A DNA stretch of 64,000 nt from Nissolia schottii (lineage: Eukaryota; Streptophyta; Magnoliopsida; Fabales; Fabaceae). The position numbers were made by a program, and so were the translations under genes. The first letter of the stretch is position 1, and each line of letters begins with the position of its first letter. Shown piece by piece: positions 48,214 to 60,399 of this stretch. The DNA lies in contig QANU01019479.1 of NCBI GenBank assembly GCA_003254905.1, positions 537,066 to 601,065 on the forward strand. Reading direction: 5' to 3'. Below the pieces are notes generated by a model. That model worked only from the letters and a program-made list of their open reading frames with translations. It was not told the DNA's origin and searched no databases.

Positions 48214-48225
48214 ATTCCTTAATAT

Positions 48226-48639
48226 GTATGTTGTTTTTTCCCCTTAATTTGTGTTGTTTAATAAACACGTTATTTTGAAAATTAATTTTAAAACTTAATT
48301 TTGAAAACAAACCAACCAAACAAATTTTATCTTTTCCCTATTTAAAACCAGAAATTGGCTTTTTTAAAACCAAATGCATTTCTAAAATTTGAAAATATGA
48401 AAATGAAAACCATTTTCTAAAAATGAAAATGCAAACCAATCACACGCACTCCATGGCCAAAACTAGACGAGATTATGAACTAAAGAAACCTTCCCAATAA
48501 TAAATTTGTGGCATACAACTTGCAACAAACTAATGAACCGAAATCATTTTAGGTATGCCAACGTTCTGAAAGTACAATTATAAAATATCAGTCATCGCAA
48601 TATCAAGTTTCATTCTCAAACACCGGATTTAACTAATAG
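48226..48639 (-). other. PBB2 3' flank
   Basis: Positions about 48525-48639 match the PBB1 3' flank (10956-11080, inverted). The rest holds no recognised feature. Confidence 0.5.
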
Positions 48640-51600
48640 CTACTCCTCCATAGCATCTCCTACTTCAACAACGTCCACTTTCTCCTTCAACGGGGTGATC
48701 TTTGTTAAGAGAACCTCTGCAACATAGATAAATATAAAATATTAGTGATTAAAATACATCAACAATTTCAAACAGGGTATTGGTACTCAGTACCAGTTAA
48801 TTAGGGTGAGAAAACCAGGAGGCCGAGAAAGGAAACACACACAAGCAGAAGAGGCAGATTTATCAATGTCTGATCTTCTCAAACTCTTAATAGTTTGATT
48901 TATTTATGCACACGTCATGGAAGCATACTATCTAGGCCTAGAATTATAAAAGACCTATCATTTAGAGTAAAGCAGTTGATTTATGCTCTCTAAACGTAAA
49001 AATACTAATAAAAACTTAGATTTTAATGGTCATTATACTCTCTTTGTTATGATTATTATAGTAATTTTAAATATAAAAATCAAATTAATAATATATGTAT
49101 CAAACACTACTCTTATAGCTTTTATTTATTGAGTTATTTTCTTATTCTTTTACCAGGCAATACTGACTTTTTGATAGGGTTTTTGGAGAGTCAAAAGCCA
49201 AAAAGCTCTCAAAAAGCCACAACATTACCAAACCAAACCTAAATGTCTCTCTTCCTTATATAATACTTGTTGACAAGGAGAGCTTTTTCTGCGGAGGCGG
49301 ACATAAACCTGTTGAGTGAGGCGATTCGTCAGGTTAGGCTTTGGACCTGCTTGATGGATGTAGGCGGCTTCATGCTCAGGATTGCCTCACACTCCGCTGG
49401 ATTTACCTCGATGCCTCGCTTGGTGATCATAAAGCCGAGGAACTTACCTGCTTCCATTGTGAAGGCGCATTTGGCGGGATTCAGCCTCAACCTATGACGG
49501 CGCAACGTGTGGAAGATTGTTTCGAGGTTGAACGGGACGTCTTCTTCCGCGGACGACTTGATGATCATGTCGTCCACGTATACCTCGATCACGTTGCGGG
49601 TTTCTTCCGCAAAGATTTTGTCCATCATTTTCTGATACGTTGCTCCTGCATTTTTTAAACCGAAGGGCATTACCTTGTAGTAGTAGTTGCCGACGAGCGT
49701 AATAAACGCAGTCTTCTCTGCGTCGAGGTGGTGCATGGGGATTTGGTTATACCTCGCGTAGGCATCTAAGAAGGAGAGGAATTTGTAGCCGGAGACGGCG
49801 TCGACCAGGAGATCGATGTTAGGGAGTGGGTATGGTCCTTTGGACATGCCTTGTTGAGGTTGGAGTAGTCGACACACATTCTCCATTTCCCGCCCGGTTT
49901 TAGGATCAGGTTTTAGGATCATGACTACATTGGATAGCCATGTCGGGTACTGTATTTCTTTTATGAAGCCTGCGTCTTCTAGCGCCTGCACCTGCTTCTG
50001 AACCTCAGTTGCTTTTCCGGCGCTCATTGTTCGTCTTTTTTGTTTAACCGGCTTCGCCTCGGGTAAGATCGCTAACTGTGCGCCATGAGTGCTGGGTCGA
50101 TGCCAGGCATGTCAGAGGAAGTCCACGCGAATAGGTCTGCGTTTGCGCAGAGGGTTTTTATCAGCTTGTCTTTTGTTTCCTGCGGCAGGGCTTTGTTGAT
50201 ATAGGTGACCTGTTCCGTGCTTACCCCAATCTACACGGGTTGCAGTTCGCCCTCTGGTTCGAGCCTTTCTCGCTGGGGTTCTGCTGTGTGGATTTCAGTG
50301 AGCATTACATCACGTCCGCGGTGGTTGGTAGTCTTCTGCAGACTGGGTTGTTTTTTGTCTCGGTGCGCCTGTATCTGCAGGCTAGTATTGTAGCATCTTC
50401 TGGCAGTGATCTGGTCACCTCGCACCGTGACGACTTCGTTTCTCGCAGTCAGGAACTTCATTGTTAGGACAGCGGTGGCGATGACCGCGTTGATGGCGTT
50501 CAGCGTTGGCCGCCCCAAGATGATGTTGTAGGCTAATGGTTTGTCTACTACCAGGAATGTTACCTTTTCCGTTCTGGACGTTGGTTCCCGCCCTATGGTA
50601 AGATAGAGGGAGACGTAGCCATCAGGCCTGACCGCTTCTCTAGAAAAACTCACTAGGTCCTCGGGGTAGTGCTCGAGGTCGGAGTTTTTGAGCACGAGCT
50701 TATCGAAACAGCTTGTGAATAGTATGTCCGCGGAGCTTCCTTGGTCGAGTAGAACCCTTCGGACCTCCGCGTTCACCAAGGTAGCTGAGATGACCATGGG
50801 GTCGTGGGTCGGAGTTGTATGCGCAAAGTCTTCCCGAGTGAACGTGATGTCGGGGAGTTTGCGTGGTCCGCGGGATTTGTTTCCCATTTCTCGTTCCAAT
50901 TGCACCACTTCTTGAAGGTGCCTCTTCCACGCGGATCTAGAGGAGCCTCCTCCCGCGAATCCGCCGGCGATGGTGTTGATTACTCTGGTTGGCTCCGGTC
51001 TTCTTTCCCTGCGCTCATCAGGGTCTTCTCTTCTTTTGTTCTCTCGGGGATCCTTGGGATAGGGTCTCCATTCGTTGTCACGGTGGTCATATTTACGCTT
51101 CCTTTCCTGTATCACGTACCTTTCCAGCCTTCCTCCGCGCACCCAACTTTCCACCTCGTCTCTGAGGTCCACGAATTCTTCTGTGGTGTGGCCATACGTG
51201 TTGTGGTACGCGCAGTACATGGTTGTATTTGCCCCTGGGCGCGTCCTTATTGGTTTTGGTTTAGGGAAATCTTCCCTTTGTTGTAGTTCTCTGTACAGCT
51301 GGGTCAGGGACACGTTCAGAGGAGCGTAATTGGTATAACGCCCTTCCTTCGGCATCCGTGGTCGGTCACTCCAGGTTTGGTCTCCACGGGGCGGCTGAGC
51401 GAACTTTCTTCTCTGGTCTCCTGCCTCTCGCGATCCATCTCGAGGCAGGTTGCCTTTGATGGCTTGCATTCCCTCCTCCTGGTAGAGGTATTCCTCTGCG
51501 CGCTCCTGGATCTCAATCAGGTTGCGCGGAGGTCGCTTGGACAGGTTCTTGGCAAAGGGGCTGCCCTTCTTGAGGCCATTGGTGAGCCCCATGAGTACTG

Positions 51601-54600
51601 CCTACGGTTGCAGGTCTTCTACCTGAGCACACTCCTCGTAGAAGCGGTCGAGGTATTGTCAGAGGGATTCTTCTCCTTTCTGGATCACGCCCAATAGGCT
51701 TACCACCGTTTTGGGTTTTATCCTTCTTGTGGTGAAGTTGGCGACAAATCGTTCAGCAAGGTCGTCGAAGCACTGGATGCACTTCGGTGATAACGCGTTG
51801 AACCACATCAGAGCACCCTTCATGAGGGTCACAGGAAAGGATTTGCATTGTATGGCATCGGAGACTCCGTCCAGGACCATCCGATGTCCGAAGGCATCTA
51901 GGTGGTGCTGGGGGTCTGAGGTGCCGTCGTAAGCTTCCATGTCAGTCGGTGGTCGAAACCCTTGGGGGAATGGCAGTGAGAATCTCTTCTGTGAAGGGAT
52001 GGTTATCCCTTCCTCTGGCTCTCCTCTGGATGACGCAGATTCTTTTCGTTGTTGGGATTGCTTCTGCGGATCGGTAGACAAATTCTTCTTCTCTGTCATG
52101 AATATCTCTTGGCTCCGGCCATCATTGCGGTTAAGACCGTCAAAGTGGCGTTGCGAGTCGGGGTTTCCACGCTTATGTCTCTGGTCAGCGTCTTTCTTTG
52201 CCTTCTCCGCGACTTCGCGGAGCTCTTTCTGTCTCCGCTCCTCGTCCATTCTTGCCAGGTGGTTCAGGGCCGCTTCTAATCGGGCAATTTTTTCAGCTTG
52301 GGTTCTGACTACGTCAACCAGGGCCGGTGGAGGAGGTAGGTCATTTCGGGCAGATTGCTTCTGTGGTGGGCTGCGCGAAGGAGATGGCACGGGAGGGATT
52401 GGTGGTGTGGTCAGCGCAGGTGATGCTTGTGTTGCCTGTGGTACTTAGGATGGAACCACCGGGGAGTCCGCGGGTGCAGATCCTCGGGTGTCCCTGGAAT
52501 TGACCACTCGATATGTCTTCCTGGTGTTCTTTGGAGGCATGGTGTTGGTGAATGCTTCAGGTTCCAAAGGAGAGGTGGGATGCCGTGAAATATTTCCCAC
52601 AGACGGCGCCAATGTTCCAAAGTATGCACCTCGGTCCACTTTCTAGATCTTGGAGCTTCAAGGTCTCTGATGAGGTCTCTGAGAAGGTCTCTGGACTCGC
52701 GTTTCGGTGGGTACCTGCAAACACTCCAACGCTCAAGTAAGCAAGGGTTTAAAGGAGTTTAGTGAGTGATATTTGGATGATCTCATACCTGGGGCATGGA
52801 CTATTATATATAAGGGGGGTTGTTGAGATTTCTCCGCGTGTGGCGGCGATGGGGAGGTATCGCGGGTCCGCGTGTAGCGGCACGGTCGAGGGTCTCGGAA
52901 CCGTTGAGTCCGAGTAGGTAGGAGGAGAGGATCTCGAGGTTGCTTATCCCCCGCAGGTGGGAGGAGAGGATCTCGGGACCGTTTGAGGGCTCTCGGATGG
53001 CTATCCTGAGTTGGGCCGGTCCGCGGAGTGTCGGGCCTTGCTCTTGGAGGTGTGTCGGATGGGCCTTTATGGTCCAGTCCATAACAGATTTACTTGGAAT
53101 TGAATTAATTTTAACATAATAAACTATTTTATCCCTATTCATAGAGGTGTACACAGGTCAGATCATTTTTGCGTTTTTGGGTTGAGTACTTAAGACCGGT
53201 CAAGTTATGCAGGTTGGCGAGTGACCCGTCAAGATTTTTTTTTAAATAAAAAATAAATTTTTCATTTTTTTAATTTAACTTTTTTTAAAATAAAAATCTA
53301 TTTTTTAATTAAAAAATGTTATTTTTAGTGCATAAGAAAATAAATCTAATAAAAAAATGTTTTTTTGTTTTTTAATAAATATAAAATAATAATAATACTA
53401 CTTAAATAATAAAAAAAGATAGGCAGGTCTATGGGTTGCGTCGGGGTCGCATATGCCAGACACAACACCCAACCCTATATACGCGATAGGTATGTCAGGT
53501 TCAACCCGCCGACTCGACCCAAAGGAAGTTGGGTTGGGTCAGCGAGTTGGCATGTTTACCCAACCCATGTTCAGCCCTACCTATTCAACTTACTAAATTT
53601 ATTAACTCTACCATTTTCATAAAAATCAAACTTATTAAATCTTATTATAATAAAAGACTATTTTACTCCTTTTTTTTTCCAAATTTCTTTTTTCCAAAAT
53701 TTTTTTTTGAAAAATATTACCAAAAATATTTTTCCCAAAAAAGAAAATTTCCAAAAAAAAATTGCAGATTTTTTTCCAAAAATGATTTGTTTCAGATTTT
53801 TTATTCAAAAATAATTTTTTAAACAAAATTCCAAATACTTTTTCCAAACAATAATTTTTAAAAAAAATCAAAAAAATATTTTTCTTATTTTTTTATCTTG
53901 AAATATATTTTTTCAACAAATTATTTTTTAAAAAGACTTCAATTCCTATTTTAATGAATTCTAAAACATGTTAATTGATTTTCAATTCAATTCAAATCAT
54001 TTCAAATCAAATATCTCATTTCATTTGATTCCAAACACACCCATTGTGTATTTCAAATGCACAATTTCGTCAACTATGGAAACATAAGAGAAACAAAAGG
54101 TGTGATTTTTAATTTTTGGCAGATGATTGATTCAGTTGGAAGAAGTACAACAAAACAAAGCAAAACAAGCAAGCCTTATCCCTCTGGGTTACATGGATTA
54201 GAATCAGACGACGCATAAGTTTTCTATGCTAACCATATATTCTCGAACTAGTTCTGACTACCATACCATATATACCTTGGATTGCCCAAATCTAACCAAT
54301 ACCGAAATTTCCTTTCATTTCCAAAGCCTTCCGTGATACTTCTCTTGGCACCCTACCTTTTCTAAATTAATAAAAACCATATATAAGTTTCTTTGATTCC
54401 TACTTTACCTGCTGCTTATGAGCTTTATCTTTATCCCCTGTAACATGCACAATTTTGTATATGTCCCTTGTTCTTCAAAATAGGGATTAAAGCAACTTTA
54501 CAAACTTCATGAGCCTACTTATGTTTTATTCAACAAGACAATGACATTCCTCAGTAGGTAATTATCAAGTCTAACTGCCTTGCCACTGTTCACGGTCTTC

Positions 54601-57600
54601 AATGCTTATTTTACATTAAAGGTATAATTTAAAACTCCCTCCCTAGTGTTCAGCCTATCAAAGTGCCAGAAATGGCCCGTCCTTCGTCGTTAAATATGTG
54701 GTGAATAAAATCCTTCCATCTTTCCTTGATATCTTGTTCTGTGACCAGAACTTATTATCCTTGAACTAATAAGTAATTTTCCCTCATATAAACAGTTATT
54801 TGATTTTCACCCTCACTTTAACTAAGAAATTTTTTGTTTTGCACTCACTTAAACTCACCTTTTTCAAATTACATAGCAATTCTTGCACTGTGGCTGTGAT
54901 GTTTTTGCAGAGGTCACAACTCTAATTTTTTTTCTTTTTTAATCTTATCAAACGAAATTCCCTGCTTTCCCTCAAACTATGAAAGTTTCAACTTTGTCCT
55001 CACTTAAACTATTGAAGTTTCAATTTTGCCCTCACTTAAGCTATTACAAAGTTTGGAAAAAGCTAACAAGTGCCCTTAGGGCAAGGGCACTTGTTAAGAA
55101 GTTAATAATGGAAATTCTTGTAGCTTTCAATGTATTCATTGTATTGGAACTCTAAAAATCTAGAGTTTTCAATAAAAAGTTTCCCTTTCTTAATTCCTTA
55201 ACAAGTGCCACGGACATTTGTTAGCAAAACCTTTGTAGTTTTAATTTTTCTCTCACTTGCACTAAGGAAGTTTTTGTTTTTCCCTCACTAAAACTCACCT
55301 GTTATATAACCTACAGATCAATTCTTTGGGTTTACAGCAGCTCCTTTGTGATCTTGAAACTGAGGAACCCATACTCTTTCTTCCACAAACCCCTTACGCA
55401 GAGAGGTAAGGAGATATCTCAAAATTTTGTCCCTCGTAAAGGCTATTCTATTTCGAACATGTTTAACAACTCGCTGTACTCATAAAAGTTTCTATGCTTC
55501 ACGCTTGTATGCTCTCTGTCAGCCTATTTCAAGCTTCTCCAGCCTCCGGTAGTCATGGCATCATCATTATTACTAACTAATTGACATCGTCATTTAGATC
55601 CCCTTACAAAAATATTTTCTCCTAAAGGTAACGCCTGAACTAAGACTTCTAAATCCTTCCATAAATGTAGCTTAGGTGCTCTACTAGCCTACTTGGGATG
55701 CATATGCACAAATACCATTAAAAGTAACCAATTCCATTACAAACTATAGGGCTAAGATCTTATCTCCGACCCTTTTTACATTCAAAGCATCACTCTTTAA
55801 GTACTTATCCAATACTATGAATACTCCATTTCTAGATTTTGCTTTGTCAGTGTACCCAAGCTTAAAACTCGAAGTGTATATTTCTTTTGCCTTTTATCCT
55901 ATCCACTTAATTTGTTGTATATCAACAAAACCAAGCCTTATACCACTACATGAGATCAGCAACATAGATCAAACTATATAGATTAGACAACACCATAGTG
56001 TCATTTGCCTTCACCCCTACCCACTTAATTTCTCATTTTCTTGTAAGCATATAAAATGTATCCTCCTTTTGGTGTCTACTATTTACGTAGATGTACCTAT
56101 ATGCACGCCTAAATTCCAAATTTCAAAATGAATACTGCTCTCATCCACTAGCTTCCTTACCCTCACCCGTTCACAAAATGGAAGAACCCTTGATTATTTT
56201 TCATTAATTAGGATTCCTAGGTGATGATGCAGCAACTCTTGCTCATTTGAGAATTTAGAATGGCGTTGCTGATGGAGAATGGCCTAGCATTAACATTATC
56301 ATGTATATTATTCTAAAAATTGAAGAGGTCTTGCATAATTTAGGCAAATATCAAAGTTTGATACTTGACCATATTCCCAACATTGTGAAGTCAGGCAAAT
56401 GTGACTGCAATATGTTGATGCAAAATACTAACCAAAAAATTTAAGTATCATTTTTGTATCCGAATGTAATAAATTAGCAGAGTTAGGTACGGACCAGTCT
56501 TTTTGGGGAAAGCAAAGCCGTTTGGATTGACATATGTACGAGGATTTGGCAAGAGGTGGTTCCTGAGATAATCCTTGTGTCCCTGTGAAGCACCAATGAA
56601 GAATTTTGAACTGAAATTAAAACTAAATTCTTCCCCTTGAAGAATAACTTGTACTCTTGTAGGTTGGGCAAGAAACAAACCTTGGTTATCACACAAACAT
56701 CAACATTACTTCCACTTCCCAGGTCATTAAATATACCGGCACATATGGCCTCAACAACTAGCTTTATTCCTTCATCCCTCTGCACCTCACAAATTGTTAA
56801 TACCAAATTAAAATCTCTAAAAAAATGAAATATCAAATTTGATGACATCTGATAAAAGTTGCATACACCACACATCAATTATAACAATCAAAATACACAT
56901 CATTACATATGGACTCAAAATTGACATTAATTTCATACCATCCCATTGAAAAGATGCTAAATAGAGAGCAATTTGACAGAATATTGTCAATTGTACTTGG
57001 GTAGCATTTTTTAAGGGTGTCAATCCTAATAATTATAACAGAGAGAAAAAAGGGATACGAACAAGATTTCTGAGCCTTAATATGCTTGCTTACACTCAAG
57101 TTTTCCTTGTATTTAGACTCAAACACAGACATTGCAGCAAGTGAGCCCGATCCCATTGTAGCAAAGGGGAGGGTATCAGTTGACCCATGTGGATAAATCT
57201 GCAAGCATATCATCAAAAGTCAATGAGAAATCCAAATGCATTTGAAACAAGGAAACTTGAGCATAGACGATAAAAGTTTTAAGCAATGAACTCACAGTAT
57301 GCAAATGAGGTCCAGTGACATCTACGCCACCAAGAACTAAAGCAGCTGAGACATGACCTTGGTAACTGGGCAATAATTTAAAGAGTCAGAATGAGAAGTT
57401 GATACACGAAGCAAGTTCACTTGAGATTGAAGTTCTGAAACTTAACTTGAAAAGGTGTCTCTTCAGAAGGGTCAATGCTGTAACAACTCTTGATTCTCTA
57501 CCAGTATGGTAGCGGTGTAGTTGAAGCTGTGAGCTAACCATGTCTAAATTAAATAACAAACATCTAATTTCAATGATTTTATAATATGACAAGAGTAAAA

Positions 57601-59277
57601 CTTATACACCAGCCATATCAAACTTCGCACAATGCATGATATAAAAGGTGTAACAAGAAACATATGCATGTTAAAAACCTGCCTGTTACTGCCTCTGTAT
57701 CTGCAGCAGTGCCTGCTCCACAGCAATATATATTAGGTGCCATATAATGAATTTTCTCACAGTTTTTATCAGCAACTATAGGTCCTTCAGTAGCCCTAGT
57801 ATCTGCTCCAAGAATGACACCATCCTGAGACAATTTTATTGTGTGGAAAACTTCAACGTTAGATAATATTATACAAAAAATACATAAATAAATTAAATAT
57901 GCAATCAACATATGCAGCTATATGGAACATTATTTGGAGCGGGTAACAATGCCATGGACACTATTGAGTTTCTTAAGAATTGAGTGGGCCGAAGAAAACC
58001 CCAAAAGCGAGTAACAATGCCATGGGCACTATTGAGTTTCTTAAGAATTAAGTGGGCCTAACTCAACCCCCTCATGATCAAGATTGGAGATTTGAAGCTT
58101 GAAGTTTGCAGGACTAGATATCTGCCGGTGGCCCAAAAACAACATAAGGATATGATAACCAATTGTACAAGTAACCAATTTATTACAATTTTGGTAACCA
58201 TAGTATGAGTTTTAAGGATTTTTTATTTCAATTGGTTCTGAACGGTATGAAGAATTGAGAAATCAATCCTTCGTACATTTTAGAATAAAGTTTAACATTT
58301 CAACATAAGATATTTTCAGACATAAAAAGTAAGAGTGGAAGAGAATTTGTGCTTAAAATATAGTTACAAAACATAAAAATAAAGAAATTCAGTCCAATTA
58401 TTGGCTCCTAACACCAGCTCCATTATTTGCATTATACTTGTTGTTAGAACTTTAGAGTTTAGAACCAATTACTGGATTATCATCACAAAATTTGGCCATA
58501 GTTTATGACCTAAGAAAAATTCTACCACCAACCAACAAACACAATTCAACTGAACATAAAACATCAGCATATGTTGAGTTTCCTTGTCCCGTACAAAGAA
58601 ACCTCAGATGGCAAATACATCTAAGTATCAAAACATTTATGCCATTCTAGATTCCAAGCAGAAACGTGAATTCGCATCTCGTGTTTGTATCCACTATTTC
58701 ATGGGGTCCCACTTGTGGTTACTGGTCAGTAACTCATGATAAGATAGCAAGGAAACAGCAGTAAATGAGCAAAGCCAAATCCTTACGAAAATCTAAGAAA
58801 ACTCAACTTTGTTCTACTACTATACAATTTGGGTAGTGCATTTCAACTACCTCCATTAGGTCATATTCTCTTTTTTTCAAATTTGCCCCTATCATTTATG
58901 TAAATTTATAAGCATAACTCAGAACCAACTATTCTTTCTTTTTCATACCTCGCTCACTTATTTCTAATTAGGCACCCACTCTATTAGCAACTTTGCATAT
59001 GTGCCAAACAACATGGATTCTCATCCAAGTGAAATTAACAATTAAAAGCAGATTGACAGGCACAGTAACCTGAGTGGTGCTAGTACGTATAACAGTAACA
59101 AAAGAGCAGGAAAAACAGTGACTCGGCATTCACCTCAAAAACCAAACCAACAATAGTCGTTCCAGTCTTCAGAAACGGTAGGGACTTGAGACCCTTCTTT
59201 TCAAGCATTTCATTCCTTCTGCAGAGATCAAAGCTGAATCCACCCTTGGGAGGAAGATCTATTCCCGATTTCGACAT
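48640..59277 (-). CDS. PBB2: 20S proteasome subunit beta type-7 (beta2), copy 2
   Basis: Second complete gene for the catalytic beta2 subunit, inverted relative to PBB1. Exons (minus): 59134-59277, 57683-57824, 57447-57543, 57296-57365, 57094-57198, 56681-56779, 56495-56582, 48640-48716. They total 822 bases and 273 residues, with the same phases as PBB1. By hand I count eight base differences from the PBB1 coding sequence, all synonymous (exons 3, 4, 6, 8), so the proteins are predicted identical: Thr40 nucleophile after KTG, Asp56 and Lys72 all retained. Intron 2 has a GC donor (ACAG|GCAGGT) where PBB1 has GT; the next GT would shift the frame. Intron 7 is 7.8 kb and contains a LINE relic shared with PBB1, plus a private Tat-like gypsy fragment and a hAT MITE. 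The gene looks intact, though expression could be lowered by the GC donor and the long intron. Confidence 0.95.
49277..53086 (-). mobile_element. Truncated Ty3/gypsy element (fossil, Tat-like) in PBB2 intron 7
   Basis: Reads on the minus strand, the same sense as PBB2. A 5' LTR of about 474 bp (52613-53086; TGTTATGGACTGG start, CA end, TATATATAA near 52805) is followed by a primer-site-like TTGGCGCCGTCTGTGGG. Gag comes next (about 52500-50960, with [14 protein letters not shown]), then protease with [12 protein letters not shown] near 50700, and reverse transcriptase (49329-50027) with YVDDMIIKS. It stops after RT: RNase H, integrase and the 3' LTR are absent. A few breaks separate the frames, but they remain long, so it is probably much younger than the copia fossil. 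GC content is clearly higher than in the surroundings. Confidence 0.85.
52613..53086 (-). repeat. 5' LTR of the Tat-like element
   Basis: TG...CA bounded segment directly before the primer-site-like sequence. Contains a TATA stretch and a repeated GAGATCCTCTCCTCCYACCT motif. No second LTR in the window. Confidence 0.75.
53142..53579. mobile_element. hAT-type MITE in PBB2 intron 7 (438 bp)
   Basis: Starts TAGAGGTGTACACAGG and ends CCCATGTTCAGCCCTA. Flanked by a perfect 8-bp target duplication CCTATTCA (53134-53141 and 53580-53587). Terminal repeats are related to those of the 23400-24439 element. Absent from PBB1. Confidence 0.8.
53588..53945. repeat. A/T homopolymer-rich low-complexity block
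   Basis: Mixed runs such as TTTTTTTTCCAAATTTC and CCAAAAATATTTTTCCC. Open frames here are simple-sequence artefacts. Confidence 0.7.
54310..56260 (-). mobile_element. Decayed L1-like LINE relic in PBB2 intron 7
   Basis: Inverted counterpart of 7620-9560, with the same endonuclease-like region (about 55560-56110) and RT-linker region (about 54660-54760). The part equivalent to 9030-9430 of PBB1 is missing here. Not functional. Confidence 0.65.
55062..55225. mobile_element. Small MITE with GCTAACA...TGTTAGC ends, PBB2 copy
   Basis: Starts GCTAACAAGTGCCCTTAGGG and ends CACGGACATTTGTTAGC. Counterpart of 8687-8832, somewhat longer. Confidence 0.6.
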
Positions 59278-59800
59278 ACTCAAAATTCAAATTGACCCTG
59301 CAGAACACGAGTATAAAAGGATACCCATTAGCCCTATTGTACCCTTTTTCTTAACAGACGTAGAAAATTGAAAAGAAAAAGAAAGAAAAGAGATCAGATT
59401 CAGAGCTAAAACAAAAATGGCTCTTCTCCTAATTGACAAACAGAGACAGGCACGACTGCCCCCATCCCCGCTCCTCGCCACCCCGTGGAGAAAAGAAAAA
59501 AAGAAGAAACCTGATCGGCGGGTGGTGGTGAGAGGAGCACCGCGAGAGAGGAGCCCTATAAATTTCAGGAAAAAGAAAGAAATAAGCATCGCATCTTAAC
59601 AATGAGTATTGCACACAGCAACCAAAAACCCTAGCTTCATAAATTTGATTCATGCAGGAGAGGATGCTTACTGGCTACAGCGAGGCGGAAGAATGAAATA
59701 TGGAGTCGAAGGAAGAGGCTTCACAATGCGGCAAGTCGTTCAAGAGAGAGTCTTGGAAAGGAAGAAATATAAAAGGTAAAGAAGAGTTACTTGATAGATG
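59278..59800 (-). promoter_or_regulatory. PBB2 5' UTR, UTR intron and upstream region
   Basis: A UTR intron lies at 59298-59510 (donor CAG|GTTTCTTC, acceptor CTGCAG), equivalent to 4283-4574 in PBB1. Further upstream on the minus strand, GCTGTAGCCA|GTAAGC near 59670 and TTTATAG|GGCTCC near 59553 could bound a second UTR intron, placing a first non-coding exon at about 59670-59730. PBB1 has lost this far-upstream part (its homology stops at 3613). The promoter itself is not pinpointed. Confidence 0.4.
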
Positions 59801-60399
59801 GGGCACTGCGTGCACCTGAAGTGGAAAGAAAATAAAGGAGCTATAACTGGACAGGTGGACTATTCATAGATCAATATGTCCCAAGATTACTTGACGAAGC
59901 CCTTAACCAAATAAAAAGGGAGACATTTAACCAAGCCTTTTTTTTTTTTAGCCCAATACAATTGTATGATTGATATTATTATTTCTATTTACAAAGAAAG
60001 TTGACCTTTCGACCAGATAAAAAGTTGACCAATTTTCTAAAAAATTAAGAACGTTGATCCAACAAATTGATACTATGGTAGTGTTTGGTGCTGAAAGACT
60101 ATTTTTTAAAATGGATAATATGTTAAAAGTACAATGGTTTTTAGTTTATGGGAAAAGCTAACAAATGTCCTAGAGAAACTTATAAAAAAGTTTAAAATTG
60201 AAAGTTTAGAAGTTTCCAAGGCATTCAATGCATTAAAAAACTAATAATTTTATATTTCCAATAAAAGTCTTCTATTTTTTTATTTTTTAACAAGTGATCT
60301 AAGAACTCTTATTAACAAAACACTTATTTTATATTCATTAACTTACAACGATGACTACAATTGAAAATAGTATTGGTTATTTGATTTAATTATTAAAAA
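59801..60399. other. Spacer with a diverged GCTAACA MITE (about 60157-60320)
   Basis: The MITE begins GCTAACAAATGTCCTAG and ends near CTCTTATTAACAAAAC. Nothing else recognised. Confidence 0.45.

Noticed and set aside
50804-52448. Long plus-strand frames (e.g. 50804-51286, 51939-52448)
   Set aside because: They lie antisense to the gypsy gag-protease region and are shadows of it.
4595-59277. Hairpin RNA from the inverted PBB copies as a silencing source
   Set aside because: The arms are about 38 kb apart with two other genes between them, and each has its own 5' region; a read-through transcript is unlikely without evidence.
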